Shown: positions 26,543 to 38,829, counted from the first letter of the stretch. The stretch: 64,000 nt of DNA from JAWKTV01 sp041398905 (GCA_041398905.1 JAWKTV010000015.1:62001-126000); one strand, 5' to 3'. Program-made: numbers and translations. Notes: generated from the letters alone by a model not told the origin.

Positions 26543-29500
26543 ATGACCCGTGCACAGCTTGCTGCGCTGCCGAACGAGATTTCCGCCCCGCTCACCCGGC
26601 TCGACCGCAGGGTTCGCATGTTGGCGATCATGCGGGGCGCCGCCATCGTCGGCACGCTGCTCCTGCTCGGCGTCGGCGTCGGTGTGTCCCTCGACTATCT
26701 CTTCGAGTTGAGCGTCCCCGTTCGCATCGGCATGCTCTCCGCTGTCGCTCTCTGCACGGTCGTGGCCATCGTCAAGTGCGTCCTTCTCCCCCTGTGGCGC
26801 GCCTCACGCCCCGAGGAGATGGCCGCCCTCATCGAATCCGCGCACCCCGACCTGCACGAACGTCTCACCTCCACCGTCGAACTCCTCGACCCGAACGTCC
26901 CCGAGTCCTACAAAGGCTCGGCCCTCATCGCGAACTGCTCACCCGAGAGACTGTCCGCGATGTCTCCCGGATCGAGTGGCAGGCCGCCGCCGACGACAGC
27001 CGCGCTGGCGCAAGCGGCTGGATCGCCATCGCCGCCCTGTTCCTGTTCATCGTCCCGGTCTTCTTCAGTCGCGAAGGCTACACGCTGCTGCTCACCCGCT
27101 TCTTCGCGCCCTGGCGGAACCTCGACCGCGTCTCGAATCTCCACTTCGTCATCGATGGCGGCGACCGCACCGTCCCCGCGGCACCGACGTCACCATCATC
27201 GCCGAGCCCCGCTGGCGACATGGCGAAGGCGAAGTCCCCGAAGACGTCTGGCTCAACTGGTCCAGCACCGGCGGCGAGACCGACGAACGCCGCATGCTCT
27301 GGGATCCCGATCGCCGGCTCTTCACCGCGACTCTGCCGCACGTTTTCCACGACTTCGACTTCAACGTCTGGAGCGGCTCCGCCAAGACCCGCGACTACCA
27401 CGTCCGCGTCGTTGAGCCGCCCGCCATCACCGCGCTTGTCCTCGATATCCAGCCCCCCCACTACACCGGTCAGCCGGCCCGTCGACTGGACGGCGCCGTC
27501 GGTGAAACCAGCGTCTTCGAGGGGAGCGAAGTGACCTTCGAAGTCACCTTCAACAAGCCGCTCGATCAGGCGGAAATCATCTGGCACGTCGACCCCACCA
27601 CCGCTCCCGTCGGCGGCCCCCTCGCCCATCCGACGGCGAACGTTGCATCGACCACCACGGGCGAACCACAAAGTAGCGGCGACATCCGCGAAATCGCGGC
27701 GCTCGAACTCGATGCCACCCGCACGAAGGGCCGCGTCACCTTCCAGGCGCTGCTCGGCACCGGCGGGCGGTTCTCCATTCGCCTGACCGACGAGTACGAC
27801 CTCCACAACGCCGAAGAACCGTCACGCACCATCCGCATCATCCCCGACGCTCCTCCCGCCATCGCGTTTACCGATCACGTCAAGCAACCCAAGGCCCGCC
27901 CCGACGACACCGTCTCACTGCCCGTCCGCGCGACCGACGACATCGCGATCGACCGGCTGGAACTCCACTATCAGGTCCTTCCGAATGGTGAAGGCAACTG
28001 GGAAGCGGTCGAGTCCAAGCTGCTCGGCACCGCGTCGGTCGACTATGCCTTCCGCCTCGACCTGACGGCCCTGAAGACCGAACTCGGCGCTCCGCTGCCG
28101 CTGAAGACCGGCGATCGCCTTCGCATCCGCGCCCGTGCTCTGGACGAGCGCCCCGTTCCCGAACCGAACGAATCCTGGACCGAAGACCGTGTCATCACCA
28201 TCGACGCCGAGGCGGCTCCCTACGGCTTCGAGGCCGTCGTCCAAACCCGCGAGCAATGGCGCCAACTCCTTGAATCGATCAAGAAAGAACTGACCGAGAA
28301 CCGCCAGCAGGTCGACCAGTTGCAGCAGGAGGCGCAGGCCGATCTCGATCGGAACCTCGCCTTCAGTCAGGACGAGCAGATCGCTCCGCTGGCGGCGGAC
28401 CAGCGCGAGCAGCAGGCCCGCATCGAACAGCTCGCAGCCTTGTTCGCCCAAAGCCCGTTGTTCGCGAACCTCACCGAGCGAACGCAGCAGATCGCCCGCG
28501 AACCGGTGCAGCAGGCGACCGAAGCACTCGACGCCGCCGCGCCAGCCGAGCTTCAGCCGAAGCGCGAGCAGTTCGGTGAGTCGGTAGCCCGCCTCGACGA
28601 AGCCCTCGAGCAACTCAACAACCTCCAGGCCGAGTTCGAGCGCGTCGCCGAACTGGAGCGCGACCTCGCTGAGATTCAGCGGCTCGCCGAACGCGCGCAG
28701 AACCTCGCCGAAGACGCTGCCGCCCTTGAGCAGCAGCGGCAGCAGGCGCAGCAGCAAGCCGCCGACCAAACCCCCGCTCAGCAAGAACGCCAGCAGGCCG
28801 CGATCGAGCAGTCGCGCGAAGCGCTCGAACAGGACCATCAGGAACTGACGACCGATCTCAGCAACCTCCTCGATCGTCGTCCCGAAATTCTCGACGCCGC
28901 CCGCGAGCAGCAGTTCGATCGGCTCCGCGAACTCGCCGAACAGGCACTCGAACTGGCCGAACCCCAGGATCAACTCGCGGAGGCGCTGCAGGAGGACGCT
29001 GGCAACCAGGCCGCCAACTTCAACGAGTTCGCCGAGCGACAGCAGGAACTGATCGAGGAAGCCCGCGAACTCGCCGCCGCCACGCAGCAGAACCAGGCCC
29101 GACAGGTCGTCCAGCCGCTCGATCTCGAAGAACTCGAGGCGGCTCTCGAACAATTCGCGCGGCCGGTGACCTCGCCAAAGCCGCCGAGCAGCAGGACGCC
29201 GCCGCGGCGGAACTCGATCGCCTCGCCGAGGAACTCGCGAAGAACGAGCAGCTCTCCAGCGATCCGCAGGAAGCGGCTCGGCAACTCGCCCAGCGCGACA
29301 GGAACTGCAGGAGCAGATCGCCCCCGCCGTCGCCGCGATGCAGCAGGCCGAGCAGGCCCTCGCCGAGAACCCCAACGACGTTGCCATTCAAGAGGCGGCC
29401 GAAGTCGCCCGGCAAGAACTACGAAACCTCGCCGCCACGCAGACCGCCATTCAGGCCGCGACGGCCAACCTGCCCTCCCCGCAACGACCGACGAAGCAGA

Positions 29501-32500
29501 CCGAGGCGGTCGAGCAGGCCTTCAAGACCGTCGACGCACTGCTCGGCACCGAACCGGAAACCGCACTGGAGCAGGCGCAGAAAACCGCACAGAAGCTCAA
29601 CGAACTGGTCGAGAAGATTGGCGATCCCGAAGCTCGCAGGCAGCAGGCGATGCAGCAGGCCCGCGAACTCCGCGATCAGCAGAACAGCATCGCGCAGTCA
29701 GGCCCGCGACGTTCGTCAACGCGCCGACGACGGGCAGGCCGACGAGCAGACCGCTCAGCAGCTTGAGCAGCTCGCCCGGCAGCAGCAGGAGCTGTTGGCA
29801 CGCGCCGCCGATGTACAGGTTCCGGCCGAGCAGCGGCCCGAACGGCGAGTCGCTCCGTCGCGCGGCCGAGGCAGCCGCCGACCTCGCTGAAGCCAATCAG
29901 GAAGACGCCCCCGCATCCGCGCGGCAGGCTGCGCAGGCGTTCGCCGATCTCGATCAGGCGCTCCGCGATCGCCCCACCGCTCCCGAGGCGGTCGCGGACA
30001 TCGCCGCGAATGAGGAGATGCTCGCCGACAAAGTGGCCGAGCAACTCGGCCAGGAGAACCGCGAGGCTCTCAATCAACTGGCTGGCGCGCCGCGCAGCTG
30101 GCCAAGACCTGAACGATCTGCAAGTGCCCGGCTCCGAGCCGATTCGCGATCAGGCCCGTCAGCAGTTGCAGGAAGCCGCCGCGGCGATCGAGGACGCGAA
30201 GGGCAATCCCGACCGTGCCGACCATGCACGCCAGCAACTCGCCGAAGCCCAACAGGCTCTGGAGCGACTCGCACAGGCCGTGCAGCCGAGTACCGACGCC
30301 CCCGCCGAACAGGCGGCCCAGCTCGCCGCGGCCCAGCAGCAGGCAACCGAAGCCGCACAGGCCGACGCCGCCGCCAACGAAGCACCCGCCGCCGGTGAAG
30401 AGGCTCTCGCCCAGGCGGAGGCCCAGCAGCGTGCCGAGGCGGTCGAAGCGATTGAGGCAGGCACCGCGGCTCAGCCGCAAAAGCAGGCCGCCCGCGAAGC
30501 CTTGCAGGCCGCCGCGCAGACGCAGCAACAGGTCGCCGAGCTGGCCGCTCAGCAACCGCAGCCTGCGGAAGGTGTACCGAACGAGCCGTCACCGCAACTC
30601 GCCGAAGCGATGCAGCAGAACGCGGCCGCTCAGCAGGCTGCCGCCGAGGCGGTCGAAGCGTTGCAGCAGCAACTCGCCGGCAACCCGCCCCAAGGTCAGG
30701 AAGAGGCCGCCTCCGAGCAGCTCGCCGCGGCCATGCAGGCCGACGCCCAGCCGTTGCAACAGCTCGCACGGCAGGCGGAACAACTCGCGGAGCAGCAGGC
30801 GGGACTCGCTCAAGAGACCGCCGCGCTGGCGGAAGCTCAGGCCAACCCGCCCGCAACCGACCCGAACCAGAGCGAAGGTGAACAGAAGCAAGCGGCCCGT
30901 CAACTGGCGGAGTCTCAACAGCAGCAGTCCCGCGCGTTACGGAATCGCCAGGAAGAACTGAATCGTCAGATGCAGCAACTGCCGCGGGCGGTCAACACCG
31001 CCACCGCTGCCGAGGCCAAGGCAAGTGGCCAGGAGGCGGTCGAAGCCTTCAGCGAGCAGAACGCCGCCGAGGCGGCGGAAGCTCAGGAGGCGGCCGCCGA
31101 GGCGTTGCGGCAACTGGCGAACGAGGCCCGCGATCAGATCGGTGCCGAGATCGCTGAAGCCGCCGCCGCCGCGCAGGATGTCATGCAGGCGCGGTCCGAA
31201 AACGCCGCGGGGCAACCCGAGGCGGCCGCTGGCGAGCAGCCGATGTCCGTCGCCCAGGGCGAGGCCGGCACACCCGATGCCAGCGGTGCTCCGGAAGCAG
31301 CCGGCACCCCGGAAGCCGCCGCTGGCGAGCAGCCCGGCCAGCCGATGACCGCCGACGCCGGATCACCAATGGGCAACCCTGCCGCTGGCGACCCCGCTCA
31401 GGGCGACCCCGCAGCCGGAGAACCCGGCAGCCCCATGGGCACCGACCCGGGTCAGCCCTCCGGTGCCGAGCAGGCGAATGGTGACCCGATGAGTGGCCAG
31501 CCGCAGGGCGCGCCAGCCCCCGCCGGCGACTCTCCCTCTCAGCAGCTCGCCCAGCAGTCGTCGGACCTCGCCGAAGCTCAACGCCAACTCGCCGCCGAGC
31601 TTCGCGAAGCCATCCAGCAGCAACTCGCGCAATCGAACCCGGCCGCCCAGCAGCCGATGCCGGATGCGCAAGCGAACGCCGCTCAGCAGCCCGATGCCTC
31701 CGCACAGCCCGCCAGCCCGAACTCAGGCGAGCAGACCCGTGCGGCCATCGCCGCGCAGCAGCAACTGGCGCAGCAGGCGGCCGAAGCCGCCGTGCAGACG
31801 GCCCAGCAAACCGGCGCCGAATCTGAGTCGACCGCTCAGGCCGTTGAGTTCGCTCAACAAGCGATGCAAGCTGCGCAGCAGGCGTCGTCAGGGCAGTTGA
31901 ATCGCGCGCTCAGACCGGCCAGAACGCCGCCCAGGCAGCCGAGCAAGCCGCCGGAGAACTCGCCGAAGCGGGCGAGGCACCCCTGAGGCCGGCATCAGCC
32001 AGGAACTCGCGCAGCTCGCCGAACAGCAGGAGGCGATGCCGAGTCGGTTGCAGCAACTCGCCGGCGACCCGGCCGCCCAGCGCGCCGCACAGGCCGAGGC
32101 ACAAGGGCAGATGTCGCAGGCGGCACAGGCGCTCTCCGAACAGCTTGGCGAAATCGCCGAGTCGCTCGCGGCCCAGCCGCTCGACCGGGCCGCGCAGGGG
32201 GCCCAGACCCAGGCCGCTCAACAGGCCAGCCAGCAGGCCTCGCAGTCCATCGAACAGTCGGCCAGCCAGTTGCAGCAGGCGAACGCCGCTCAGGCTGCCG
32301 ATAACGCTCAGGCCGCCGCGCAACAACTGCGAGACGCAGCCGAGCAGGCGCTGCAGGCTGCCGGCATGCAGCCCGGTCAGCCCAGCAGCGTCCCGGGTCA
32401 GGTCGGCCAGCAGGTCGCCCAAGCAGTGCAGCAGTTGCAACAGGCGGGCCAGCAGCTCGCACAGCCGCCGGCGAATGCCAGCCAGCGCGGCTGGCCAGCA

Positions 32501-33098
32501 GCCACCCGCCGGTGAGCCAATGAACGGACAACCGGGCGAAGGGCAACCCGCGGACGGTCAATCGCAACCTGGCGAAGCCCCGAATGGCGAGCCGGCTGCC
32601 GACGCCTCCGGCATGGGTGAGCCGATGTCTGGTGAAGGCCAGCCGGGTGAAGGCCAGCCGGGTGAAGCACAGCCTGGGCAGGAAGGTCAACCCGGGCAGC
32701 AAGGCCAGCCCGGGCAGCAAGGCCAGCCCTCTCCGTCCGCGCAGTCGCTCCAGCAGGTGGCCGACTCGTTGGCTCAAGCAGCCCAGCAACTCGGTCTGGC
32801 GCAAGGCCAGCCGCAAGGTCAGCAGAACAGCCAACAGCCTTCGCAGTCGCAAGGACAGCCCTCTCCCGATGGCGACTCCAGCGACAGCGGTGCCCGCGAG
32901 ACCTTCCGGCTCACCGACCTCGACGTTCAGCTCCGAGACATCTCCTCCCGGAACTGGGGAGAGCTGCCGGGCAAACTGCAAACCGAAATCCTCGAGTCCT
33001 CGCAGCGCCGCACCAGCGGCGACTATGGCAAGGTGATTCAGCGGTACTTCGAAGAAGTCTCCCGCAGCCGAACGGCGACGGGCACCGCCGCACCCTAG
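26543..33098 (+). CDS. Giant membrane-anchored Ala/Gln-rich coiled-coil protein, DUF4175-like (many assembly frameshifts)
   Basis: About 2,185 residues when the frames are joined. GGGAG about ten bases before ATG 26543. Layout: two or three N-terminal membrane helices (AAIVGTLLLLGVGVGVSLDYL, IGMLSAVALCTVVAIV, then WIAIAALFLFIVPVFF), beta-rich extracytoplasmic domains (HYTGQPARRLDG, RFSIRLTDEYDLHNAEE, DDIAIDRLELHYQV), then over 1,400 residues of Ala/Gln/Glu heptad-like coiled coil (AALEQQRQQAQQQAADQ). A Gly/Pro/Gln tract and a C-terminal domain ending FEEVSRSRTATGTAAP follow. At least eleven frame changes are inferred: near 26932, 27174-27177, 29160, 29301, 29700, 29830-29865, 30090, 30110, 31912, 31980 and 32485. 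The resemblance to DUF4175 rests on layout and the N-terminal domains. Function unknown; a structural envelope role is a guess. Confidence 0.72.
32625..32730 (+). repeat. In-gene minisatellite encoding Gly-Gln-Pro-Gly repeats
   Basis: Tandem imperfect units such as GGTGAAGGCCAGCCG and GGGCAGCAAGGCCAGCCC, coding for GEGQPGEGQPGEAQPGQ then QGQPGQQGQPGQQ. Collagen-like in composition though not strict Gly-X-Y. Likely variable between strains. Confidence 0.65.
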
Positions 33099-33249
33099 TC
33101 GATCGTACTCGGCGACGTTCAAAACATCCGTCACGCCGGACCACCATTTCATGAGTGGACAGTTCGATGAAAGGCCGGCTCGCGGAGTGGACAGCGGCAA
33201 TGGCAGACTCGCCGGTCCCGCACCCGGCTCCTACAGGCACGCCAACGAC

Positions 33250-34284
33250 ATGCGAAGCATCATTTCCATCCTGATCGTGATGTGTCTCGCTTCCCCGGTC
33301 GTGTCGCAAGAGCGTCGCGATTCCGAGCGAGACCGCGAGGTCGACAGCGCCATCGCCCGCGCCCTCGAATTCCTGTCCAAGGAGCAGCAGCCCAGCGGAG
33401 CCTGGGTGATCGATTCGATCGGCGATTCCACCGCCGCGACGTCGCTCGCCGTCATGTCCTTCCTTGCGGCGGGACACATGCCCGGAGAGGGCCCATATGG
33501 CGAGCAGATTGAGAAAGGGATCCGCTGGGTTTGTGCCCACCAGGAGCGGAACGGCATGCTGGTGGCGCGCCGCAGTCATGGGCCGATGTACAGCCACGGA
33601 ATCAGCACGCTCATGCTGGCCGAAGTCATCGGCATGGTCGATGAAGCCGACGCGCCGACCGTCCGCCGTGCGCTCGAGGCCGGCATCCGGCTGATCCTCG
33701 AATCGCAGGCCGTCTCGAAGGACGGACGCCATACCGGCGGCTGGCGCTATCAAGGCGACAGCCGCGACAGCGACCTCTCCGTCACCGGCTGGCAGGTCAT
33801 GGCTCTCAGGGCCGCCAAGGATGTCGGCTGCGACGTTCCCAAAGAGGCCATCGACAGAGCGATTGATTACGTCAAGCTCTGCAGCGCCCGCGACAATCGC
33901 GGCTTCGGCTACCAGCCCGGCAATGGCCAAACCCCCACCCTCACCGGCACCGGCATCACCTGCCTCGAAGTCTGCGGAGACCATCACACCGCCGAAGCCC
34001 TCGGAGGTGCCCAGTACCTGCTCGACGACCGGCTCGACTATCAGGACAACTACTTCTACTACGGCATCTACTACACCGGCGTCGGCATGCACAAAATGGG
34101 GGGCGAGTACGCCGACGCCTATCGCGAACACCTGATCGACATCCTCATCCCGATCCAGGAGGCCGAAGGCAGTTGGCAGGCGGTCCACGGGTCGGAGCGC
34201 TCACATGGCCGGGTCTACGCAACCACCATGGCCGTCCTCGCCCTCGCCGTCGAGTACCGCTATCTCCCCATTTACCAGCGGTAA
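33250..34284 (+). CDS. Secreted prenyltransferase/squalene-oxidase-repeat protein
   Basis: 344 residues, uninterrupted. The ATG at 33250 starts a good signal peptide (MRSIISILIVMCLASPVVSQ); residues upstream in frame are not signal-like. Toroid repeats: AIARALEFLSKEQQPSGAWV, GIRWVCAHQ, LEAGIRLILESQ, TGGWRYQGDSRDSDLSVTGW, FGYQPGNGQTPTLTGTG. It follows the giant coiled-coil gene by about 150 bases in the same direction, an arrangement I associate with planctomycete envelope clusters. No DxDD cyclase motif is seen, so it is probably a binding or scaffold protein. Confidence 0.82.
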   Translation: MRSIISILIVMCLASPVVSQERRDSERDREVDSAIARALEFLSKEQQPSGAWVIDSIGDSTAATSLAVMSFLAAGHMPGEGPYGEQIEKGIRWVCAHQERNGMLVARRSHGPMYSHGISTLMLAEVIGMVDEADAPTVRRALEAGIRLILESQAVSKDGRHTGGWRYQGDSRDSDLSVTGWQVMALRAAKDVGCDVPKEAIDRAIDYVKLCSARDNRGFGYQPGNGQTPTLTGTGITCLEVCGDHHTAEALGGAQYLLDDRLDYQDNYFYYGIYYTGVGMHKMGGEYADAYREHLIDILIPIQEAEGSWQAVHGSERSHGRVYATTMAVLALAVEYRYLPIYQR

Positions 34285-34460
34285 CCCGGCGGCAGCAGCC
34301 GCGCCCCACGACCCCGTCCGCTCGATCGACCCGCTTGCGGCAAAATACCCTCGATCCGCCGCCATTCTGCCGTTTGCGGATGCATCTCGCCGCATTGATC
34401 TGATAGCATCGGTGGGCGATGATTCGTTGTCCCGCCCCCGCACTCGCCCGGTCATCACCG

Positions 34461-37386
34461 ATGCGCTCACTCGCGTCTGTCTGCCTGCTGCTCCTGGCTG
34501 GTCCCGGCTTCGCCGCGGAAGATTCGCGACCGCTGCCTGCCGAGCAGATCGAATTCTTCGAGGCGAAGATTCGGCCCGTCCTGATCGCGCATTGCTACCA
34601 GTGCCATTCCGCGGAGGGGGACGGCATTAAAGGGGGGCTGCGGCTGGATTTCGCAGATGGGTGGAGAGTCGGCGGCGATTCCGGTCCCGCCGTCCTGCCC
34701 GGCAAGCCCGAGGAAAGTCTCCTGCTCGAAGCCATCAAGTACGAAGGCTACGAGATGCCCCCCGCTGGCCAACTGCCGGCGCATGTGATTCAGGACTTCG
34801 AGACCTGGGTCAAAATGGGAGCCCCCGATCCCCGGTCGGAAGCTCCGGGAGATGATTTGGGACCGCGGGTCGTCGATATCGAAGCCGGTCGTCAATTCTG
34901 GTCCTTCCGCCCGCTCGCGCAAGTTGATGTGCCGGCGGTCGACAACCACGACTGGCCTCGGACCGACATCGACCGCTTCGTCCTCGCGGCAGCAGGCGGC
35001 GGGCCTGACGCCTGCTGAGGACGTCGCTCCCGATCGACTGCTCCGCAGACTGCACTACGATCTCATCGGCCCCCCCAACTGCCGAACAGTTGGTCGCTTT
35101 CCAGCAGGACTATCACGCCGACGCTGAAGCCGCCATCACCTCAACGGTCGACCGGCTGATGAGTTCGCCTGAGTTCGGCGAACACTGGGGGCGTCACTGG
35201 CTCGATGTCGCCCGCTACGCGGACTCCAATGGCGGCGATTTCAACGCCACCTTCCACGACGCCTGGCGGTACCGAGATTACGTCATCGCCGCCTTCAACA
35301 GCGACAAGCCGTTCGACCAGTTCATTCGCGAACAGCTTGCCGGCGACATGTTGCCCGCCGACTCCGACGCCCAGCGGACCGAGCAGCTCGTGGCGACGGG
35401 CTTCCTCATGCTCGGCCCGAAGATGCTCAGCGAGCGGGACAAAGAGAAGCTCCGCATGGACGTCATCGACGAGCAGATCAACACGCTCGGGCAGTCGCTG
35501 CTGGGACTGACGCTCGGCTGCGCCCGCTGCCACGATCACAAGTTCGACCCCATCCCCACCCGCGACTACTACGCGCTGGCCGGCATCTTCGGCAGCTCGG
35601 CCGTGCTCGATGGCGAAATCCAGAAGTACGTCTCGAACTGGGGCCGGCAGCCATTGCCGATCGACCCCCAGCACGCCGCCGACCTTGCCGCCCACAAGGA
35701 GCGCGTTGACGATCACAAGCGGCAACTCGCCGCAGCGAAAAAGCTGCTCGAACGCGCCGAGAAGGAACTGTCAGCACCGACGATGCTCGGTATCGTCGTT
35801 GACGACGCCGACGCCGAGAAAGTCGGCGACTGGAAGCCCTCGACCCATGTCGACCGCTTCGTCGGAGTCGGCTATGTGCACGACGACAAGCAGGGCAAAG
35901 GCGATAAGTCGATCACCTATCGCCCCCAGCTCCCGCGGGCGGGTGAGTACGAAGTGCGGTTCAGCTTCGCGTCCAGTTCGGGTCGCGACAGCAAGGTGCC
36001 GGTTCACGTGCATCACGCCGCCGGCGAGACGCTCGTGCATGTCGATCAGCAGCCGCTGCCGCCGATCAACGATCTGTTCGTCTCGTTGGGACGATTCGCC
36101 TTCGAGGCTGGTGCAGCCGGCTTCGTGACCGTGTCGACCGAGGGCACCACCGAGTACGTGATCGCCGACGCGATGCAGTTCATCCCCGTCGAGCAACTGG
36201 CGGCCGGCGGCGAGCGCGTCGCCGACGCGGACTCGCAGGCCAAAGTGGATGAACTGAAGGCGCGCCGTCAGGAACTGGAAGAGGGCGGCAAGCAATTGGA
36301 AAAGGACGCCCCGCCCCCGCCCCCAGGCATTGGCGATCCGCGAGGCGAAGGACATCGCCCGCCGGTGTTTTCTCTGCATTCGTGGCGAGCACGACCGTCA
36401 CGGCGATCTACATTGCCCGCGCGGCTTCCTGCAAGGTGGCAATGTTCGACGAGCCCCCCAACTATCCCCGCCGACGCCAGCGGACGGCTGGAACTCTGCC
36501 GAATGGGTCGCCAGCCCACGGCATCCACTGACCGCCGCGTGTCTACGTCAACCAGGTGTGGGCCCACCTCCTGGGGAATGGCATCACGTCCGTACCGTCG
36601 ACAACTTCGGCGTCCTCGGCGACCAACCGTCCACCAGGGCCATCGACTGGCTGGCTGCGAAATTCATCGAGACTGGCTGGTCGACCAAGCGGCTCGTCCG
36701 TGAACTGGTGCTCAGCCGGGTGTATCGGCAGTCGGTCACGCATCGTCCCGCTGCGTTCGATGTTGATCCCGAAAACCGGCTCTTGTGGCGTGCCAGCCGC
36801 CGACGGCTCTCGGCCGAGTCAATCCGCGATACGCTGCTGACCATCAGCGGCACCGTCGATCCCGCAAAGGCAGCTCACCCGTCATGAAGTTGGGCACGCT
36901 CGTGCCACCAATAACAACGATTCCGCCTACGAGGGGGCGACAGCGGTCGCCGCAGCGTCTACGTGCCGATCATTCGCAACGAGATCCCAACCATGCTCTC
37001 CGCGTTCGACTTCGCGGACCCCGACCTTCGTCACCGGACGGCGAACCGGGACGAACGTGCCAGCGCGGGCGCTGCTGCTGCTCAACGGCGAGTTCGTTGC
37101 GGCGTGCTGCTGTCGCTGCGCGGCAAACGGCGGAGCAACTGCTCAAGCATGCATCGGGCGACGACGCGGCCGCGTCAATGGGCCTACCGCACCGTGCTGG
37201 CCTGCCGATCCTTCCTCCGCCGAACTTGATCGCGCTCTCCGCTTCATCAGGTCGCTGCCGACAGCTTGACCGAAGGAGCGAACAAGCCGAATCCTCCGCT
37301 CGCCGAAGGTGTCGTCCGCAGACCCAACCCTTGAGCGCGGCTGATCCGTGTTGATCGCCTCGACCGACTTCCGGCTGCTCGACTGA
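34461..37386 (+). CDS. Planctomycete cytochrome-c-like DUF1549/DUF1553 protein (heavily frameshifted in assembly)
   Basis: About 975 residues when joined. Signal peptide MRSLASVCLLLLAGPGFAA. Heme motif CYQCHS in IRPVLIAHCYQCHSAEGDGI (PSCyt1), followed by GGLRLDFADGW and YEMPPAGQLP. DUF1549: GEHWGRHWLDVARYADSNGG and LTLGCARCHDHKFDPIPTRD. DUF1553: FLCIRGEHDRHG, VDNFGVLGDQPS, STKRLVRELVLSRVYRQS and the tail IASTDFRLLD. A lost C in the seven-C run at 35070-35076 is clear; others lie near 34988, 36325, 36435, 36500-36600, 36880, 37030-37250 and 37335. ATG 34419 is an alternative start. Family role is unknown; redox or polysaccharide functions are proposed. No DUF1501 partner follows. Confidence 0.75.
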
Positions 37387-37445
37387 GCTCGACGCGACAG
37401 CGAGCGCCCGACCAGCGAACCCGCCGGCACCGGCGTGCCGCCCGT

Positions 37446-38829
37446 TCAAAGCAGGTCGGCCGCGAGTTCCGCCAGCACCGACCGCTCCACTCTTCTCAAA
37501 GCGTAACGTGCGCGTACGGCGAGTTGACCCTGCATCCGGTGAATCAGGTGGTCAGTCGTTCGGCGGGCGTCGAGGGTAAGATGATCGATCTGTCGGATGT
37601 CGCCGGTGAAGACAGTCTTTGTCCCTTCGCCAGCCCGGGTAATGATCGTCTTGATCTCATGCGGCGTCCAGGTTCTGCGCCTCGTCGACGATGAAGAACA
37701 TCCGCGACAGGCTCCGCCCGCGGATGTACGCGAGCGGCGTGATCTCCAGCTTCTGCGACTCAGCAGCTCCCGTGATCTTCTCGGAACGATCCGACTCCCC
37801 CGCCTGCTGACGGATCACATTCCAGGTTGTCGAACGGCGGCTGCATCGTGCGGGTCGAGCTTCATGGATGTCGCCCGGTAGAAAACCGAGGTCGCGATTG
37901 GACAGCGGCACCGTCGGCCGGCTGAGCAATATCTGACGGTAACGCGAACGACGCCGAGCCCCGCCGCCAGCGCCAGCAGCGTCTTGCTGACCCCGCCTTG
38001 CCCGTCAGCGTCACCAACCCGATGTCGTCGTTCAACAGCGCCCGTCAGCGCGAACGACTGCTCGGAGGATTTCGCGGCGTGATCCGTAAACGCCCAACCT
38101 TCGACGCGATGCAGCATGTCCCCAGCGTCGTACGTCGCCAGCCTTGGAACGCGGTCCGTTCTTCAGCACAAGTTTTTCGTTCGGACGCGGCGCTCTCCAG
38201 TCCGGGCACCTCGACCGCCGGAACATCTCCCCGTTCCGCATAAAAGCGGTCGATCAGGCCGCTCGGCGGGTTCTGGATCGTGCCTTTGCCGGTGTAGAGC
38301 GTGTCGACGTTCTCCGTCTGGTCCGACCCGGTAGTCTTGCGCCCGGCGAATAGGCGCCTTCGCCTTCATCCGCAGGTTGCTGTCCTTGGTGACGAGCACG
38401 ACCTCCCGGTTCGGCTGTTCGCTCCGCAGCTTCAATGCACAGTTCAGAATCGATCGGGCGAGTCCGCCAGCGGCAGAGCCTCAGCGGCACTCCATCAGCA
38501 GGCCACCCAGCACGACTCGAATCCGTCCCAGCCCTTCGCCCAGCACCCCTTCCAGAGCCATGACATCACCGGTCAGTTCGTCGAGCCGCCGCGAGCCTCG
38601 CCGGGCGTGAAGTTCAACTCCGCGTTCCCTTTTTGAACTGGTCCGGCTCCTCAGCACCGTGATCGGCACGACGACGTCGTGCTCCTGAAAGTTCCACAGC
38701 CGAGTCATACGGGATGACATTCGTATCGAGAACGAACAGCCGGGCCGAATCCACGCGGGAGCGCCAGTCATCTGGAGCGGAGTCCCTTCCGATCTCCAGC
38801 TCCGCCGGCGGGCGTCTGTGCCCGTCCAT
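37446..38829 (-). CDS. PhoH-family ATPase with N-terminal PIN domain (heavily frameshifted in assembly)
   Basis: About 460 residues when frames are joined, matching PIN-PhoH (PhoH2/YlaK-like) proteins. PIN pieces: LFVLDTNVIPYDSA near 38730, QEHDVVVPITVL, RRLDELTGDVMALEGV, and EVVLVTKDSNLRMKAKA near 38380. PhoH pieces: KTLLALAAGLG (Walker A region, near 37980), LSRPTVPLSNRDLGFLPGDI, LEITPLAYIRGRSLSRMFFI then VDEAQNL (Walker B, near 37680), TIITRAGEGTKTVFTGDIRQ, and the tail RSVLAELAADLL with stop at 37446. In related proteins PIN is an RNase and PhoH an RNA helicase. At least eight frame changes are needed. MDGHRRPP at 38829 is the likely start. Confidence 0.7.

Noticed and set aside
27915..29387. 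Minus-strand 490-codon Leu/Arg-rich frame
   Set aside because: It mirrors the Ala/Gln coiled coil (CAG repeats read as CTG, giving Leu). No start signal and no membrane or family motif.
26900..32520. Programmed ribosomal frameshifting in the giant coiled-coil gene
   Set aside because: At least eleven sites without a shared slippery heptamer, and the same G/C-run losses occur in unrelated genes such as the antiporter and mch. Sequencing error explains all.
32625..32730. Possible CRISPR array
   Set aside because: Units are 15-18 bases with no unique spacers, lie in a coding frame and give Gly-Gln-Pro-Gly repeats; no cas genes nearby.
31995..33200. Minus-strand 401-codon frame
   Set aside because: Antisense of the Gly-Pro-Gln and coiled-coil tract; the plus-strand reading carries the conserved C-terminal domain.
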